From Peteryoungia algae (GTDB taxonomy: Bacteria; Pseudomonadota; Alphaproteobacteria; Rhizobiales; Rhizobiaceae): a stretch of 64,000 nt of DNA. Under the pieces are notes generated by a model. That model was given only the letters and a program-made list of their open reading frames with translations. It ran no database searches and was not told where the DNA came from. Of the stretch, positions 50,645 to 60,259 are shown in pieces (positions within the stretch are counted from its first letter, which is position 1; each line of letters starts with the position of its first letter). The stretch is from positions 3,490,501 through 3,554,500 of the forward strand of contig NZ_CP128477.1 of the NCBI RefSeq assembly GCF_030369675.1, written 5' to 3'. The translations under genes and the position numbers were made by a program.

Positions 50645-51343
50645 TCAGTCCTCGCGATTTTCCATGTAGAAGATGTCACGACCGATATCGACGCAGGTGT
50701 ATTGCGGCGGGACAGGGTGCATGGCGCGAAGGAAAGAGTGCGTGTAGGGGAAAAAATTGAAGTGTGGGTTGAAGCTGTAGCGGGCCTCGCGTTCACGCGG
50801 CACCACGATGATCACGCGCTTACGGGCGATACGCCGCAGCTCGGCGATTGCGCGCTGGTATTCCAGAACATGTTCAATGACATGCGTGCAGATGACCGTA
50901 TCGAACTCTGCATCCGCAAAGGGAAGATCCTCGATCTTGGCCGCCACATATTCGACGCCCGGCAAGGCGGCAGCGTCATCAATGACGAAGTCGACTCCGG
51001 TGACCCGGGACAGATGCGGGTGGCGCTCACGGATACGCGTGAGAAGCGCGCCCGTGCCACAGCCGATGTCGCACACGCTGTCGCCCTCGACCCCTTCTAC
51101 GATCCGCTCGATGCAGGCTTCCGAATTGTCCGTGCCGGCATGGACCCGTGGGTGCTTGCGATAAAGATCGGCATAGGCCTCTTCCGTCAGAAAGGGCGCC
51201 CGAGCGCGAAACTCGGCCAGATCTGAAATGTGCTTGCCCCATACAAGCTGGGCCAGCCAGAGGAACAGCCTGGAATCACGCAGGATCGGCGGGAGGATGT
51301 CTTCAATGACGAAGCGGATCCGGTTGGTGGTCTCGCGCCTCAT
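50645..51343 (-). CDS. Class I SAM-dependent methyltransferase
   Basis: 232 residues. SAM motif SVCDIGCGTGALLTRI, then VTGVDFVIDDAAALPGVEYVAAKIEDLPFADAEFDTVICTHVIEHV in the usual order. Overlaps the GT2 gene by four bases. Position in a glycan locus suggests methylation of a sugar or lipid carrier; not proven. Confidence 0.88.
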   Translation of the reverse strand: MRRETTNRIRFVIEDILPPILRDSRLFLWLAQLVWGKHISDLAEFRARAPFLTEEAYADLYRKHPRVHAGTDNSEACIERIVEGVEGDSVCDIGCGTGALLTRIRERHPHLSRVTGVDFVIDDAAALPGVEYVAAKIEDLPFADAEFDTVICTHVIEHVLEYQRAIAELRRIARKRVIIVVPREREARYSFNPHFNFFPYTHSFLRAMHPVPPQYTCVDIGRDIFYMENRED

Positions 51344-52332
51344 GCGGCATCTCTTTCCTGTGCATCCCCTTCGGCCGCTTCAGACCGGTGCCGCGAACGG
51401 ATGGAGGGCAGGGAAAGATAGTGTAGTCGAAGAAGTTCGTTGCGCCCCTGTGCAACCGAATCCAGGATGACCCCGCCGGCAAAGGACACAAAGCTCAGGC
51501 CAACGAGGCATAGCGACAGGACCCATGTGGGCATCCGGGGTACGAGGCCCGTCTGGAAATACTCCACGACAACAGGCGCGGCAAAAAGAATGCCGAGAGC
51601 CAGAAAAGCCACAGCGATCAGTGCAAAGAATGCGAAGGGCCGCGTCTCCTTCATAAGAAGTGCGAACATGCGAAGAATTTTGAAGCCGTCTCGAAATGTC
51701 GAGAGTTTTGACTCTGAGCCGGCCGGACGACGCCCGTAGTCGAGTTCGAGTTCGATGACCGGCAGACGCAGCCGTGAAGCGTGGACGGACATTTCGGTTT
51801 CGATTTCAAAGCCGCCTGAAATCGCCGGAAAGCTCTTCACATAGCGGCGCGAGAACGCGCGGTAGCCTGAGAGAATGTCGGTGAAGTCGTTGCCGAACAG
51901 CAGACGGTAGAGCTGGTTGAACAGCCGGTTGCCGAAGGCATGACCCTGGCGTCCGGCATCATCATGTACGCCGCGTCGGGTGCCGACCACCATATCGGCG
52001 CGCTCGGTAATGAGCGTGCGGATCAGTTCCTCTGCATCGGCAGGGCCATAGGTCCCGTCGCCATCGGCCATGATGTAGATGTCGGCATCGATATCGCAGA
52101 ACATGCGCCGCACGACATGGCCCTTGCCCTGGCGGCGTTCACGCACGACGGTCGCGCCGGCAAGCATGGCCTTCAGCGCCGTGCCGTCGGTTGAATTGTT
52201 GTCATAGACATAGATCTTTGCCTCGGGCAGGGCCGCGCGAAAATCGCTGACGACCTCGCCGATCGTCGCGGCCTCGTTGTAGCAGGGCAGGAGTACGGCG
52301 ATATCGAGATGGGAACTGGCCTGACGGCTCAT
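51340..52332 (-). CDS. Family 2 glycosyltransferase (polyprenyl-phosphate sugar synthase type)
   Basis: 330 residues from MSRQASSHLD. GT-A motifs AVLLPCYNEAATIGEVV, VYDNNSTDGTA, MADGDGTYGPADAEEL (DxD) and a C-terminal pair of membrane helices (FAFFALIAVAFLALGILFAAPVVV and TWVLSLCLVGLSFVSFAGGVILD) are the layout of enzymes that put a hexose on undecaprenyl phosphate. First gene of the operon. Confidence 0.9.
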   Translation of the reverse strand: MSRQASSHLDIAVLLPCYNEAATIGEVVSDFRAALPEAKIYVYDNNSTDGTALKAMLAGATVVRERRQGKGHVVRRMFCDIDADIYIMADGDGTYGPADAEELIRTLITERADMVVGTRRGVHDDAGRQGHAFGNRLFNQLYRLLFGNDFTDILSGYRAFSRRYVKSFPAISGGFEIETEMSVHASRLRLPVIELELDYGRRPAGSESKLSTFRDGFKILRMFALLMKETRPFAFFALIAVAFLALGILFAAPVVVEYFQTGLVPRMPTWVLSLCLVGLSFVSFAGGVILDSVAQGRNELLRLHYLSLPSIRSRHRSEAAEGDAQERDAA

Positions 52333-52493
52333 GGCGGACCTGCTGGATCGTCTGGAGGACAGGCAGCCTGCGGCCACCTTGGCTTTACTATTTCTTGAGA
52401 AGGTTAAGGCTAGGTTTCGGCCAGGATCAGTCTTTGAATTTTGGCCTGTCGGTTCGGTTTGCGCGCCCGACGGGCCTGGAGGTTTGACGAAGC

Positions 52494-54329
52494 ATGGCCG
52501 ACATTACCCTGCCGGAGGCGTCAAAGTTCTCCCGCCCGCGTCCGCTCGTCATCTGGGTTCTTGTCTATGGCCTCGTCACCACGGCCATGCTGATGCTGCT
52601 CAACCTGCCGGCGGCAAGCGACTATGTTGGCGCCGATAATGATGACGTCATGCGCCTCGTCCAGGTGCGGGATCTGCTCGCCGGCCAATCCTGGTTCGAC
52701 CTGACGCAATACAGGCTTGGGCTTGATGGCGGCACGCTGATGCACTGGTCGCGCCTGATCGATCTGCCGATCGCGCTCCTGATCAGCCTCTTCTCGCCTA
52801 TCCTGCCTCTGGAACAGGCCGAAGCCCTGGCGCTGCTTGTCTGGCCCCTCCTCCTGACCCTGCCGCTGCTGGCGGCCATGGCTGTTGCCGCGCGTCGCAT
52901 GGGCGATGACGTCGCCATGCACATCGCGCTGATGCTGACCTCTGTCTTCGTGGTCACCAGCAACCGGTTTCTGCCCGGCTCCATTGACCATCACAATGTC
53001 CAGCTGGTTCTGGTCGCAACGATCGCCGCCGGCCTGCTCGACCCGTCCCGCGGTGCGTCCGGTCACGCCCTGGCCGGCCTGGCGGCTGCCATGGCAATTG
53101 CAATCGGCGCCGAAACGACCCCTCTGATTGCCGTGGCCTGCGCTACAGTCGGCATTCTCTGGGCGGTGGAAGGTCCGGCCTACGCACGAGCGGCGCGCGC
53201 CTTTTCGCTGACCTTGCTGATCAGCCTTTCCGCACTTTTCTTCGCGACCGTTCCCCCGGCACAGTATGACGTCGTCACCTGCGACAGTCTCTCGCTCGGC
53301 TTTTATGCCGTGGTCGGCATCGGCTCCGCAGCACTCTTCATCGCGACCCAGCTGCCCGGCATGCAGGACGTCCGGTTGCGGGTCCTGGCGATCGCCGTGA
53401 CCGGCGTGCTCGTGGGCATCGGTGCGGTGACCATCGCTCCACAATGCCTCCAAAATCCGCTGGACGAGCTCGACCCGCTCCTCCAGTCGCTCTGGCTCTC
53501 CGGCGTGGTCGAGGCACAGTCCGTACTGGCCCAGGCCGAAAAGGACCCCTCGGCCTTTGGCGCTTTCTATGCTGTCGGCTTTTTCGCCATCTGCGTCTGC
53601 CTCTTCCGAATCGTCAATGCCGATCGTCCTCGCGCCCACGCGATCATTCTGGCGCTCGTCGGGGTCTGTTTTGCCATTGCGCTCGTCCAGGTGCGAGGAG
53701 CGATCTTTGCCAATCTGCTGGCCATCCCGCCACTCGCCCTGCTCATCGCCGAGCTCCGGCGCAAGGCCCGCAACGCGCCTGATCAGCTGGGCATCGGTCT
53801 GCTTTTCGCGCTGACTGCGTTTCTCTCGGTGCCCAGCGCCTGGGCCCTGTTCGGGGTGCTGGCCGTCGAGGGTACGGCGGGTGTCACCAACCGGATGAAA
53901 TTTATGGCGGGCGGCTCTGCCGCGACGTCGAGCGAAGGCGGCCCGACCTGCGAAGCCCCGGCAGGTTTCGCCGCGCTTGCCGGCCTGCCCAAAGGCACCG
54001 TGGCGGCGGCATCCGACTTCGGTCCTGAAATTCTTCGCTTCACGCATCATAGAACCTTGTCCGGGCCCTATCACCGCAACCAGGGTGGCATGCTGACCGA
54101 AATCCACATCGGTCTCGCCGAACCCGAAGAGGCCGCCGCCTTCCTGCGCGGTTCGGGCGTCGACTATCTCGTCTTCTGCCCGACATTTGCCCAGACCCAG
54201 GTCATGGCCGCAATGAAGACGGACGGACTTTATGCGCAGCTGCTGGCTGGAAAAGTGCCCGGCTATCTGCGACCGGTCCCGATCGGTGGCCCCTCGGGCC
54301 TGCAGATCTACCGTGTCGAGCTTCCTTGA
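52494..54329 (+). CDS. GT-C superfamily membrane glycosyltransferase (STT3-like)
   Basis: 611 residues with about 12 membrane segments and a soluble C-terminal domain (about 480-611). Two acid motifs of the oligosaccharyltransferase fold appear: GADNDDVMRLVQVRDLL near residue 43 and GSIDHHNVQLV near 163. It would transfer sugar from a polyprenyl carrier to a surface acceptor outside the membrane. Divergent from the GT2 operon, 161 bases apart, and probably the final step of the same pathway. Function inferred by fold and context only. Confidence 0.75.
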   Translation: MADITLPEASKFSRPRPLVIWVLVYGLVTTAMLMLLNLPAASDYVGADNDDVMRLVQVRDLLAGQSWFDLTQYRLGLDGGTLMHWSRLIDLPIALLISLFSPILPLEQAEALALLVWPLLLTLPLLAAMAVAARRMGDDVAMHIALMLTSVFVVTSNRFLPGSIDHHNVQLVLVATIAAGLLDPSRGASGHALAGLAAAMAIAIGAETTPLIAVACATVGILWAVEGPAYARAARAFSLTLLISLSALFFATVPPAQYDVVTCDSLSLGFYAVVGIGSAALFIATQLPGMQDVRLRVLAIAVTGVLVGIGAVTIAPQCLQNPLDELDPLLQSLWLSGVVEAQSVLAQAEKDPSAFGAFYAVGFFAICVCLFRIVNADRPRAHAIILALVGVCFAIALVQVRGAIFANLLAIPPLALLIAELRRKARNAPDQLGIGLLFALTAFLSVPSAWALFGVLAVEGTAGVTNRMKFMAGGSAATSSEGGPTCEAPAGFAALAGLPKGTVAAASDFGPEILRFTHHRTLSGPYHRNQGGMLTEIHIGLAEPEEAAAFLRGSGVDYLVFCPTFAQTQVMAAMKTDGLYAQLLAGKVPGYLRPVPIGGPSGLQIYRVELP

Positions 54330-54395
54330 CGGAAAGCACGGGATCTCCCGCGCGAGCGGGCTGATCTGCCCGAAGTTTTCCGCTAGGAAAGGAGC

Positions 54396-56006
54396 ATGAG
54401 CAATTTCTTCGACAGCGATTCGCCGACGAACCTCACCGAGTTCTCCGTTTCGGAACTTTCGGGCTCGATCAAGCGCACCATCGAAACCTCATTCGATCAT
54501 GTTCGCGTGCGCGGTGAAATCTCCGGCTATCGTGGGCCGCATTCCTCGGGTCATGCCTATTTCTCGTTGAAAGACGACAAGGCCCGCATCGATGCGGTGG
54601 TCTGGAAGGGCTCCTTCTCAAAGCTGAAATATCGGCCGGAAGAGGGCATGGAAGTGATTGCCACTGGTAAGGTGACGACCTTCCCCGGTTCTTCGAAATA
54701 CCAGATCGTCATCGAACAGTTGGAGCCGGCCGGTGCCGGTGCCCTGATGGCCCTGATCGAGGAGCGCAAGCGGCGCTTCACGGCGGAAGGTCTGTTTGAT
54801 CCCGCACGCAAGCAGCTCTTGCCCTTCCTGCCGAAGGTGATCGGCGTGGTGACGTCACCGACCGGGGCCGTCATCCGCGACATCCTGCACCGGATTTCGG
54901 ATCGCTTCCCCGTCCATGTTCTCGTCTGGCCAGTCAAGGTTCAGGGTGAGGGCTCCGGCGACGAGGTGGCGAATGCCATCCATGGCTTCAATGCCTTCGA
55001 GCCTGGTGGGCCGATCCCGCGGCCGGACGTGCTGATCGTGGCGCGCGGCGGCGGCAGCCTCGAAGATCTCTGGAGCTTCAACGACGAGGCGGTGGTACGG
55101 GCGGCGGCGGCCAGCGCAATCCCGCTGATCTCGGCTGTCGGCCACGAGACCGATTGGACGCTGATCGACTATGCCGCCGATATGCGCGCGCCGACGCCGA
55201 CAGGCGCTGCCGAAATGGCCGTGCCTGTGAAGGCCGATCTGGAGGCTCAGGTGGCGACGCTTTCCGCACGGCTTTCGGGCTCGATGAACCGGCAGATGGA
55301 CACTCGCCGTCAGAACCTGCGCAGTCTGGTGCGGGCATTGCCCTCGCTTGACCAGTTGCTGGCGCTGCCGCGCCGCCGCTTCGATGAGGCCGCTGCCGGC
55401 CTCGGGCGAAGTCTCGAACTCAATACAATGAACAAGCGCCGCAGTTTCGAGCGCGCGGCGTCCAAGCTGTCGCCCGACATGCTCGTTCGCCGGCTGATCG
55501 AGCGTAAGCAGAAGCTATCTGAAAGCGCGGTGCGTGCCGAACGTGTCATCGAGCGTCTGATCGAGCGCAACAAGGCGCGTCTCGGGCGATTTGACGCGAC
55601 GCTGACGGCGGTTCCGGGGCGCCTGAAGGCGATGACGGAGCGTTCCAGGGACCGGCTGGAAAGCCTCGGCCGTCGGGCCGATAGTGCCGTCGTCAATGAC
55701 CTGCGCCGCGCCCGCCAGGCACTGGTCTCGCAGGATCGCGTCCTCCAGTCTCTCTCCTACAAGAATGTGCTCGCCCGCGGATATGCCGTGATCCGCGACG
55801 AGAATGACCGCCCGGTCTCGCGTGCGGATGGACTGTCGCATGGTCAGGCAATCGCGATCGAATTCGCTGATGGCCGGGTGGCCGCGATGGCCGGCGAAGG
55901 GGTGGGGCCGCCGGAACCATCGGCTCCGCAGCCGGCGCGCGCCGCGTCCGTGTCGAGAGCCGTCCGCAAGAGCGAGCCGCCGGCGGGGCAGGGCAGCCTC
56001 TTCTGA
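54396..56006 (+). CDS. xseA: Exodeoxyribonuclease VII large subunit
   Basis: 536 residues. N-terminal OB-fold ([25 protein letters not shown]), then the nuclease domain with [16 protein letters not shown] and [33 protein letters not shown], and a long coiled-coil part before the C-terminus. Degrades single-stranded DNA with XseB. Its stop overlaps the next start (TGATG). Confidence 0.97.
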   Translation: MSNFFDSDSPTNLTEFSVSELSGSIKRTIETSFDHVRVRGEISGYRGPHSSGHAYFSLKDDKARIDAVVWKGSFSKLKYRPEEGMEVIATGKVTTFPGSSKYQIVIEQLEPAGAGALMALIEERKRRFTAEGLFDPARKQLLPFLPKVIGVVTSPTGAVIRDILHRISDRFPVHVLVWPVKVQGEGSGDEVANAIHGFNAFEPGGPIPRPDVLIVARGGGSLEDLWSFNDEAVVRAAAASAIPLISAVGHETDWTLIDYAADMRAPTPTGAAEMAVPVKADLEAQVATLSARLSGSMNRQMDTRRQNLRSLVRALPSLDQLLALPRRRFDEAAAGLGRSLELNTMNKRRSFERAASKLSPDMLVRRLIERKQKLSESAVRAERVIERLIERNKARLGRFDATLTAVPGRLKAMTERSRDRLESLGRRADSAVVNDLRRARQALVSQDRVLQSLSYKNVLARGYAVIRDENDRPVSRADGLSHGQAIAIEFADGRVAAMAGEGVGPPEPSAPQPARAASVSRAVRKSEPPAGQGSLF

Positions 56007-56605
56007 TGGCCGCCCGGCATTTCCTCGTCGTTCTGGCCCATCCGCTGCCGGAAAGCTTCGCGGCCTCCGCCGCCCGGCTTGTCGTCGAAACGCTGCAGGC
56101 GAAAGGCTACACGGTCGACCTGCTCGATCTCTATGCCGAGGATTTCGACCCACGCCTGACAGCGGCTGAACGCGCCGCCTACATGGAGCCGAACTGTCAG
56201 CCGACCGAGGCCTCGGTCCTCGTGCAGCGGCTGAAAGCGGCAGACGGTCTCGTCCTCGTCTTTCCGCAATGGTGGTTCAATCTTCCGGCGATCATGAAGG
56301 GTTTCATTGACCGCGTATTCGTGCCGGGCATCGCCTTCGAGCACGACAAGGCGGGTGGTCGGATCGTTCCGCTGATGACCCATATCCGCACGTTCTGGGT
56401 GGTCACGTCGACCGGCTCCCCCTGGTGGGTGGTCCATCTCTACATGGGCAATCCGGTGAAGCGCATCCTGAAGCGCGGCGTGGCGGCTTTCTGCGCCAAG
56501 AGCGTCGATTTCCGCATGCTCGAGATCCACGACATGGACCGCGCGACGGAGGCAAAACGGGAGACTTTCCTGGCGAAGGTCAGGGCTGCCTTTGCCAGCA
56601 TTTAG
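56006..56605 (+). CDS. NAD(P)H-dependent oxidoreductase, flavodoxin fold
   Basis: 199 residues. FLVVLAHPLPESFAASAA and the FMN site VFPQWWFNLPAIMKGFIDRVF are the KefF/NQO-type pattern. Starts in the TGATG overlap with xseA. Likely an FMN- or FAD-dependent quinone or nitro reductase. Confidence 0.9.
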   Translation: MAARHFLVVLAHPLPESFAASAARLVVETLQAKGYTVDLLDLYAEDFDPRLTAAERAAYMEPNCQPTEASVLVQRLKAADGLVLVFPQWWFNLPAIMKGFIDRVFVPGIAFEHDKAGGRIVPLMTHIRTFWVVTSTGSPWWVVHLYMGNPVKRILKRGVAAFCAKSVDFRMLEIHDMDRATEAKRETFLAKVRAAFASI

Positions 56606-56683
56606 GGCGGCAAGGACGCCGTGGGTTGCAATATCCAGATTTACACCTTTGATTGAGGAGCCCCCGGAGCGAAAAACCGATGG

Positions 56684-56712
56684 TTGACTTTCACTAGGAT
56701 AGCCTCTATCTA
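56684..56712 (+). promoter_or_regulatory. Putative cspA promoter and long leader
   Basis: TTGACT (56684-56689), 17-base spacer, TATCTA (56707-56712). The start codon lies about 130 bases downstream, giving a long 5' leader (56719-56850) as is usual for cold-shock genes whose mRNA folding is temperature-dependent. Confidence 0.6.
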
Positions 56713-56850
56713 TCCGGTATCGATTGTTGCTTGCTAAGCTTTGGTTATCGCGCGGAACAGCCCGCGCCCTGTCGAACCTTCCTTTCAAAAATCGTTACCT
56801 CCACAGCGCATCCGCGCTGCGGCACTCTATGCGCTATGAAAGGGTTCATC

Positions 56851-57060
56851 ATGACCACTGGCACAGTAAAATGGTTCAATTCCACCAAGGGCTTCGGCTT
56901 CATTCAGCCTGACAATGGCGGCCCGGACGCCTTCGTTCACATCTCGGCCGTTGAACGGTCCGGCATGCGCGAAATCGTCGAAGGTCAGAAGCTGGCTTAC
57001 GACATGGAGCGCGACAACAAGTCGGGCAAGATGTCGGCTTGCAACCTGCAGGCCGCCTAA
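56851..57060 (+). CDS. cspA: Cold-shock protein, CspA family
   Basis: 69 residues: GTVKWFNSTKGFGFIQPD (RNP1) and DAFVHISAVE (RNP2) are intact. Binds single-stranded RNA and melts structures in the cold. Ends with a terminator, after which two small charged proteins are encoded. Confidence 0.95.
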   Translation: MTTGTVKWFNSTKGFGFIQPDNGGPDAFVHISAVERSGMREIVEGQKLAYDMERDNKSGKMSACNLQAA

Positions 57061-57126
57061 TAGATCCGGGATCCGCTTTCCTTTGACCACGGATGTACTG
57101 GCACTGTCGAAAGCACGATCCCACGG

Positions 57127-57157
57127 AAGGTCAGGCGGTTTGCCTGGCCTTTTTTTA
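57127..57157 (+). terminator. Terminator after cspA
   Basis: GGTCAGGC/GCCTGGCC stem (one wobble pair), GGTTT loop and seven T, 66 bases after the cspA stop. Confidence 0.85.
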
Positions 57158-57193
57158 TTGCTCCAGCGGGCAAGCCTCCTGAAAGGAGACGAC

Positions 57194-57415
57194 ATGACCG
57201 AGCAACTCACCAAGTCGCGCCAGACTGCAGAAATCGCCTTTGCGAAGACACAGTCCCAGTTTCTCGCTCGCGGTCGCGCGATCGAAGAGCAGGACGCGAT
57301 TACCTCGGCGCGCGATGAAAAGACCATCCGCCTGCGCGAGGCGCGCCTGACGCGCGAACGCGAAGCACGCGAAAGCGCAACGGCCGCACTGGTCGCCAAG
57401 CGCGCGCGAACCTGA
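57194..57415 (+). CDS. Small charged helical protein downstream of cspA
   Basis: 73 residues, Arg/Glu/Ala-rich: MTEQLTKSRQTAEIAFAKTQ then TIRLREARLTREREARESATA, one long predicted helix. AAAGGAGA 8 bases before the ATG. Codon use matches the neighbours. It is followed 25 bases later by another charged protein. Family not recognised with certainty; a stress or RNA-associated role is only a guess from position. Confidence 0.7.
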   Translation: MTEQLTKSRQTAEIAFAKTQSQFLARGRAIEEQDAITSARDEKTIRLREARLTREREARESATAALVAKRART

Positions 57416-57440
57416 CCACAATTCAAAGATCGGAGTACCG

Positions 57441-57821
57441 ATGAAATTCAGTAGAGATCATGGCCTGGCCGAACGCCGCACGACAGCAACCGACGCCAAG
57501 GCAGCTTTGCTTGAGGCCTATAAGGCGGCCCATGCCGCAGCCGACCCCGAACGCGAGGCCCGCATGGCCGAGCGCGCTGCCCGCGCTGAAGAACGCGAAA
57601 GGCGCCATGCCGAACGCGACCGCCTGAAGGCCGAGGAAAAAATCCGTGCCGAACAGGAAGCCCGCGAACGCGAAGAAGCCTTGATTGCCGAGGCCAACGC
57701 CGAGAAGGACGCCCGCGAACAGGCTGAAGCTTCGCGCATCAGCCGCGTTGTCGAAGACGAAGCCGCCCGCAAGGCCGAACGCGACCGTCGCTACGCCGCC
57801 CGCAAGGCGCGCCAGAGCTGA
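57441..57821 (+). CDS. DUF6481-like highly charged coiled-coil protein
   Basis: 126 residues, nearly half Glu/Arg/Lys/Ala in an alternating pattern (EREARMAERAARAEERERRHAERDRLKAEEK in part), a long single helix or coiled coil. Start MKFSRDHGLAERR has CGGAG upstream. Follows the 73-residue gene by 25 bases, so co-transcribed. Similar proteins near cspA occur in other rhizobia, from memory. Confidence 0.65.
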   Translation: MKFSRDHGLAERRTTATDAKAALLEAYKAAHAAADPEREARMAERAARAEERERRHAERDRLKAEEKIRAEQEAREREEALIAEANAEKDAREQAEASRISRVVEDEAARKAERDRRYAARKARQS

Positions 57822-58017
57822 TCGCCAGCCATTGGATGAGAGCCATGCGCCTCATCCGTGAAGACAGGCCACCGCAACAGCCGGTGGCCGTTACCACATG
57901 AAAATAGATTGCGCACAATCGATCAACCTCATGTGATGATACTGGACAACTATCTTCATCGTCGCCACATCTGCGCCAGAAGCCGGATGTGCTCCCAAGC
58001 ATCCGGTCAAACGGAGC

Positions 58018-58377
58018 ATGACCATGATGAAGAAACTCGTTCTTGCCGCAGCCCTTGCTGCGGCCACTGTCGGCGGCGTTTCAGCCCAGGCCGCGACCTA
58101 TGTCGAAGCCGGCGGCTGGACACCCCGCGATATCCTCTTCGGCAAGCAGTATAACGGCAATGTCACCGCGATCCGTGTCGATCGTGGCAGCTTCGAACGC
58201 CATACCTACCCGCAGCAGGCCATCTACCCGACCGGCAACAGTCTGGCACTTGCCCAGGCTGTGGTGGCCGAAGATCCGAGCCTGTCGGCCGCCCTCGAAG
58301 TCCGCGGCATCGCCCCGCACAATGTGCTCTGGGTGCAGACGGCGTTCAATGGCGGCAAGATCGTCTACTACCGCTGA
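58018..58377 (+). CDS. Small secreted protein of unknown function
   Basis: 119 residues with a signal peptide (MMKKLVLAAALAAATVGGVSAQA) and a mature part AATYVEAGGWTPRDILFGKQYNGNVTAIRV without cysteine. ATG 58018 or 58024. Flanked by a 196-base gap upstream and a terminator downstream. Family not recognised. Confidence 0.7.
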   Translation: MTMMKKLVLAAALAAATVGGVSAQAATYVEAGGWTPRDILFGKQYNGNVTAIRVDRGSFERHTYPQQAIYPTGNSLALAQAVVAEDPSLSAALEVRGIAPHNVLWVQTAFNGGKIVYYR

Positions 58378-58397
58378 GCGATCCGGAGCGCTGAAAC

Positions 58398-58431
58398 AAA
58401 ACCCCGCCCTGGCAGCAGGACGGGGTTTTCT
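58398..58431. terminator. Bidirectional terminator
   Basis: AAAACCCCG/CGGGGTTTTC stem with an inner CCT/AGG pairing, between the secreted-protein gene and the convergent aminopeptidase gene. Confidence 0.8.
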
Positions 58432-58456
58432 GTTTGTCGGGGATGCAAGGAAGGCG

Positions 58457-59707
58457 TCAGGCCCATTCGCCACGGCGCATGACCGGCACCTTGGAGCCGT
58501 CGGCGAGTATACCGTCGATGTCCACCTTGTCCGAGCCAATCATCCAGTCGATATGGATCAGCGAGGAATTGCCGCCTTGCGCCTTGATCTGATCCTGGCT
58601 GAGCGAGGCGCCGTCGAGGAAGCACTTCGAATAGCATTGGCCAAGCGCGATGTGGCAGGAGGCGTTCTCGTCGAACAGCGTGTTGTAGAACAAGACCCCG
58701 GACGCTGAGATCGGCGAGGAATGCGGCACCAGCGCCACTTCGCCCAGCCGCCGCGCGCCTTCGTCGGTGTCGAGCACCTTGTTGAGCACGGCCTCGCCCT
58801 TCGAGGCCTTTGCCTCTACAATTCGTCCGCCTTCGAACCGCACCTGGATGTCGTCGATCAGCGTGCCCTGGTGGCTGAGTGGCTTGGTCGAGGAGACATG
58901 GCCCTCCACCTTCAGCGCATGCGGCGTGGTGAAGACCTCCTCCGTCGGAATGTTCGGGTTGCAGGTCACGCCGTTCTTCGCCGTCGAGGCGCCGCCATGC
59001 CATTCATGGCCGTCCGCAAGGCCGACCGTCAGGTCGGTGCCGGGACCGGTAAAGTGAAGAGCTGCAAAGCGCTCGCCGTTCAGCCAGGTCGACCGCGTCC
59101 TCAGTTCGGCATTATGCGCTGCCCAGGCGGCGATCGGATCGTCGCGATCGACGCGGGACGCAGCGAAGATCGCGTCCGCCAGCTTGCGCACGGCCTCCTC
59201 GATCGGCATGTCGGGGAAGACGAGCTTTGCCCAGGACGGGTTCGGATAGGAGCAGATATTCCAGTTGATGTCGAAATTGGAGATATGCTCCAGCGCCGGC
59301 TTGTAGGCGATCGAGGTCGCCTTGTTGGCGCGGCCGACCTTGGCAGGGTCTTCCTGCGACAGAAGCAGCGGATTGTCGCCGGCAATCGCAAGACGCGCCG
59401 CACCGTTCTCATAGGCCTTGGCCATACCGTCATAGAGCCAGTTCGGCGCGCGGTCGAAGCTTTCGTCATGTCCATGGCGATAACGCGCGAGGGTTGTCTC
59501 TTCGTCCGAATAGAAGGTCGTGACCGTCGCGGCGCCCGCCTGGTAGGCATGCGCCGTGATCAGCCGCACCAGCGGCAGGGCGACAAGCGGGGCCGTCAGC
59601 ACCAGATCCTGGCCCTCTTGCAACTGCAGTCCGACCTTGATCGCCACCGCGGCGAGCTTGTCGAGTTTTTGCGGGTCGATGGAGGCGGAGAGATCGGGGA
59701 GGGTCAT
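58457..59707 (-). CDS. M29 family aminopeptidase (thermophilic metalloprotease type)
   Basis: 416 residues. VEGHVSSTKPLSHQGTLIDDIQVRFEGGRIVEAKASKGEAVL (in part) with GEVALVP, DENASCHIALGQCY and HIDWMIGSD supplies the Glu/His/Asp metal ligands of M29 aminopeptidases (AmpS-like), cytosolic and dinuclear. Upstream gap of about 165 bases holds no convincing gene. Confidence 0.92.
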   Translation of the reverse strand: MTLPDLSASIDPQKLDKLAAVAIKVGLQLQEGQDLVLTAPLVALPLVRLITAHAYQAGAATVTTFYSDEETTLARYRHGHDESFDRAPNWLYDGMAKAYENGAARLAIAGDNPLLLSQEDPAKVGRANKATSIAYKPALEHISNFDINWNICSYPNPSWAKLVFPDMPIEEAVRKLADAIFAASRVDRDDPIAAWAAHNAELRTRSTWLNGERFAALHFTGPGTDLTVGLADGHEWHGGASTAKNGVTCNPNIPTEEVFTTPHALKVEGHVSSTKPLSHQGTLIDDIQVRFEGGRIVEAKASKGEAVLNKVLDTDEGARRLGEVALVPHSSPISASGVLFYNTLFDENASCHIALGQCYSKCFLDGASLSQDQIKAQGGNSSLIHIDWMIGSDKVDIDGILADGSKVPVMRRGEWA

Positions 59708-59874
59708 GGGGGCATTCCTGTGGTGAAGATGTCAGTCAGACTTAAGCGCAAATATGGTGAAGTCCAGACCGCCGGCAAAGGTCAGGCCACCAGCGGTGCT
59801 GCAATTGCGCCCAGCGCGGCAAGCGCATCCCTCGGCGAGAGCCGCACCTGCAACCCGCGCTGCCCGCCATTCAT

Positions 59875-60255
59875 TTAGACCAGCGCCTCATCCATGGCGG
59901 ATGTCTCGATGGCCGTCGGCACCAGTTTCTTCTGACCGAAGGGGCTGATGCCGCCAACGACGAACCCGGTGAGCTTTTCGGCATTGGCTGGCTTCATCAT
60001 CGCCGCCGACTTGCCACCAAACGCGCTCGCCAGCTTCTTCATTGACACCTCCTTGTCGGAGGGCACCACGACGCAGACCGGCTTGCCGTCGAGTTCGGCC
60101 ATCAACGTCTTCAATACGCGCGATGGATGTTCGCCGATCGCCTCTGCCGCCTGCAGACCGATGCGCTCGGCATTCGGGTCGTAGTCATAGGTCGCGGTGG
60201 TGTAGGTCACGCCGGCCTTGTCGAGAAATTGCGTGGCGCGAGTGGTCTTCGCCAT
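59875..60255 (-). CDS. ybaK: Cys-tRNA(Pro) deacylase, YbaK/EbsC family
   Basis: 126 residues beginning MAKTTRATQFLDKAGV. LKTLMAELDGKPVCVVVPSDKEVSMKKLASAFGGKSAAMM includes the catalytic lysine region of YbaK. The GGISPFGQKK segment is the family signature. Removes Cys misloaded on tRNA-Pro. Four bases after the upstream ArsC-like gene, so co-transcribed. Confidence 0.9.
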   Translation of the reverse strand: MAKTTRATQFLDKAGVTYTTATYDYDPNAERIGLQAAEAIGEHPSRVLKTLMAELDGKPVCVVVPSDKEVSMKKLASAFGGKSAAMMKPANAEKLTGFVVGGISPFGQKKLVPTAIETSAMDEALV

Positions 60256-60259
60256 GGGC

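Noticed and set aside
52521..54107. 528-codon open frame antisense to the GT-C gene
   Set aside because: Gln/Arg/His-rich composition and exact overlap with a membrane protein gene identify it as a shadow.
57907..57920. GATTG-CGCA-CAATC inverted repeat
   Set aside because: Only five-base arms and no clear promoter beside it; chance occurrence is likely.
59786..59874. 30-codon minus-strand frame between ybaK and the aminopeptidase
   Set aside because: Too short, no clear ribosome binding site, no recognised family.
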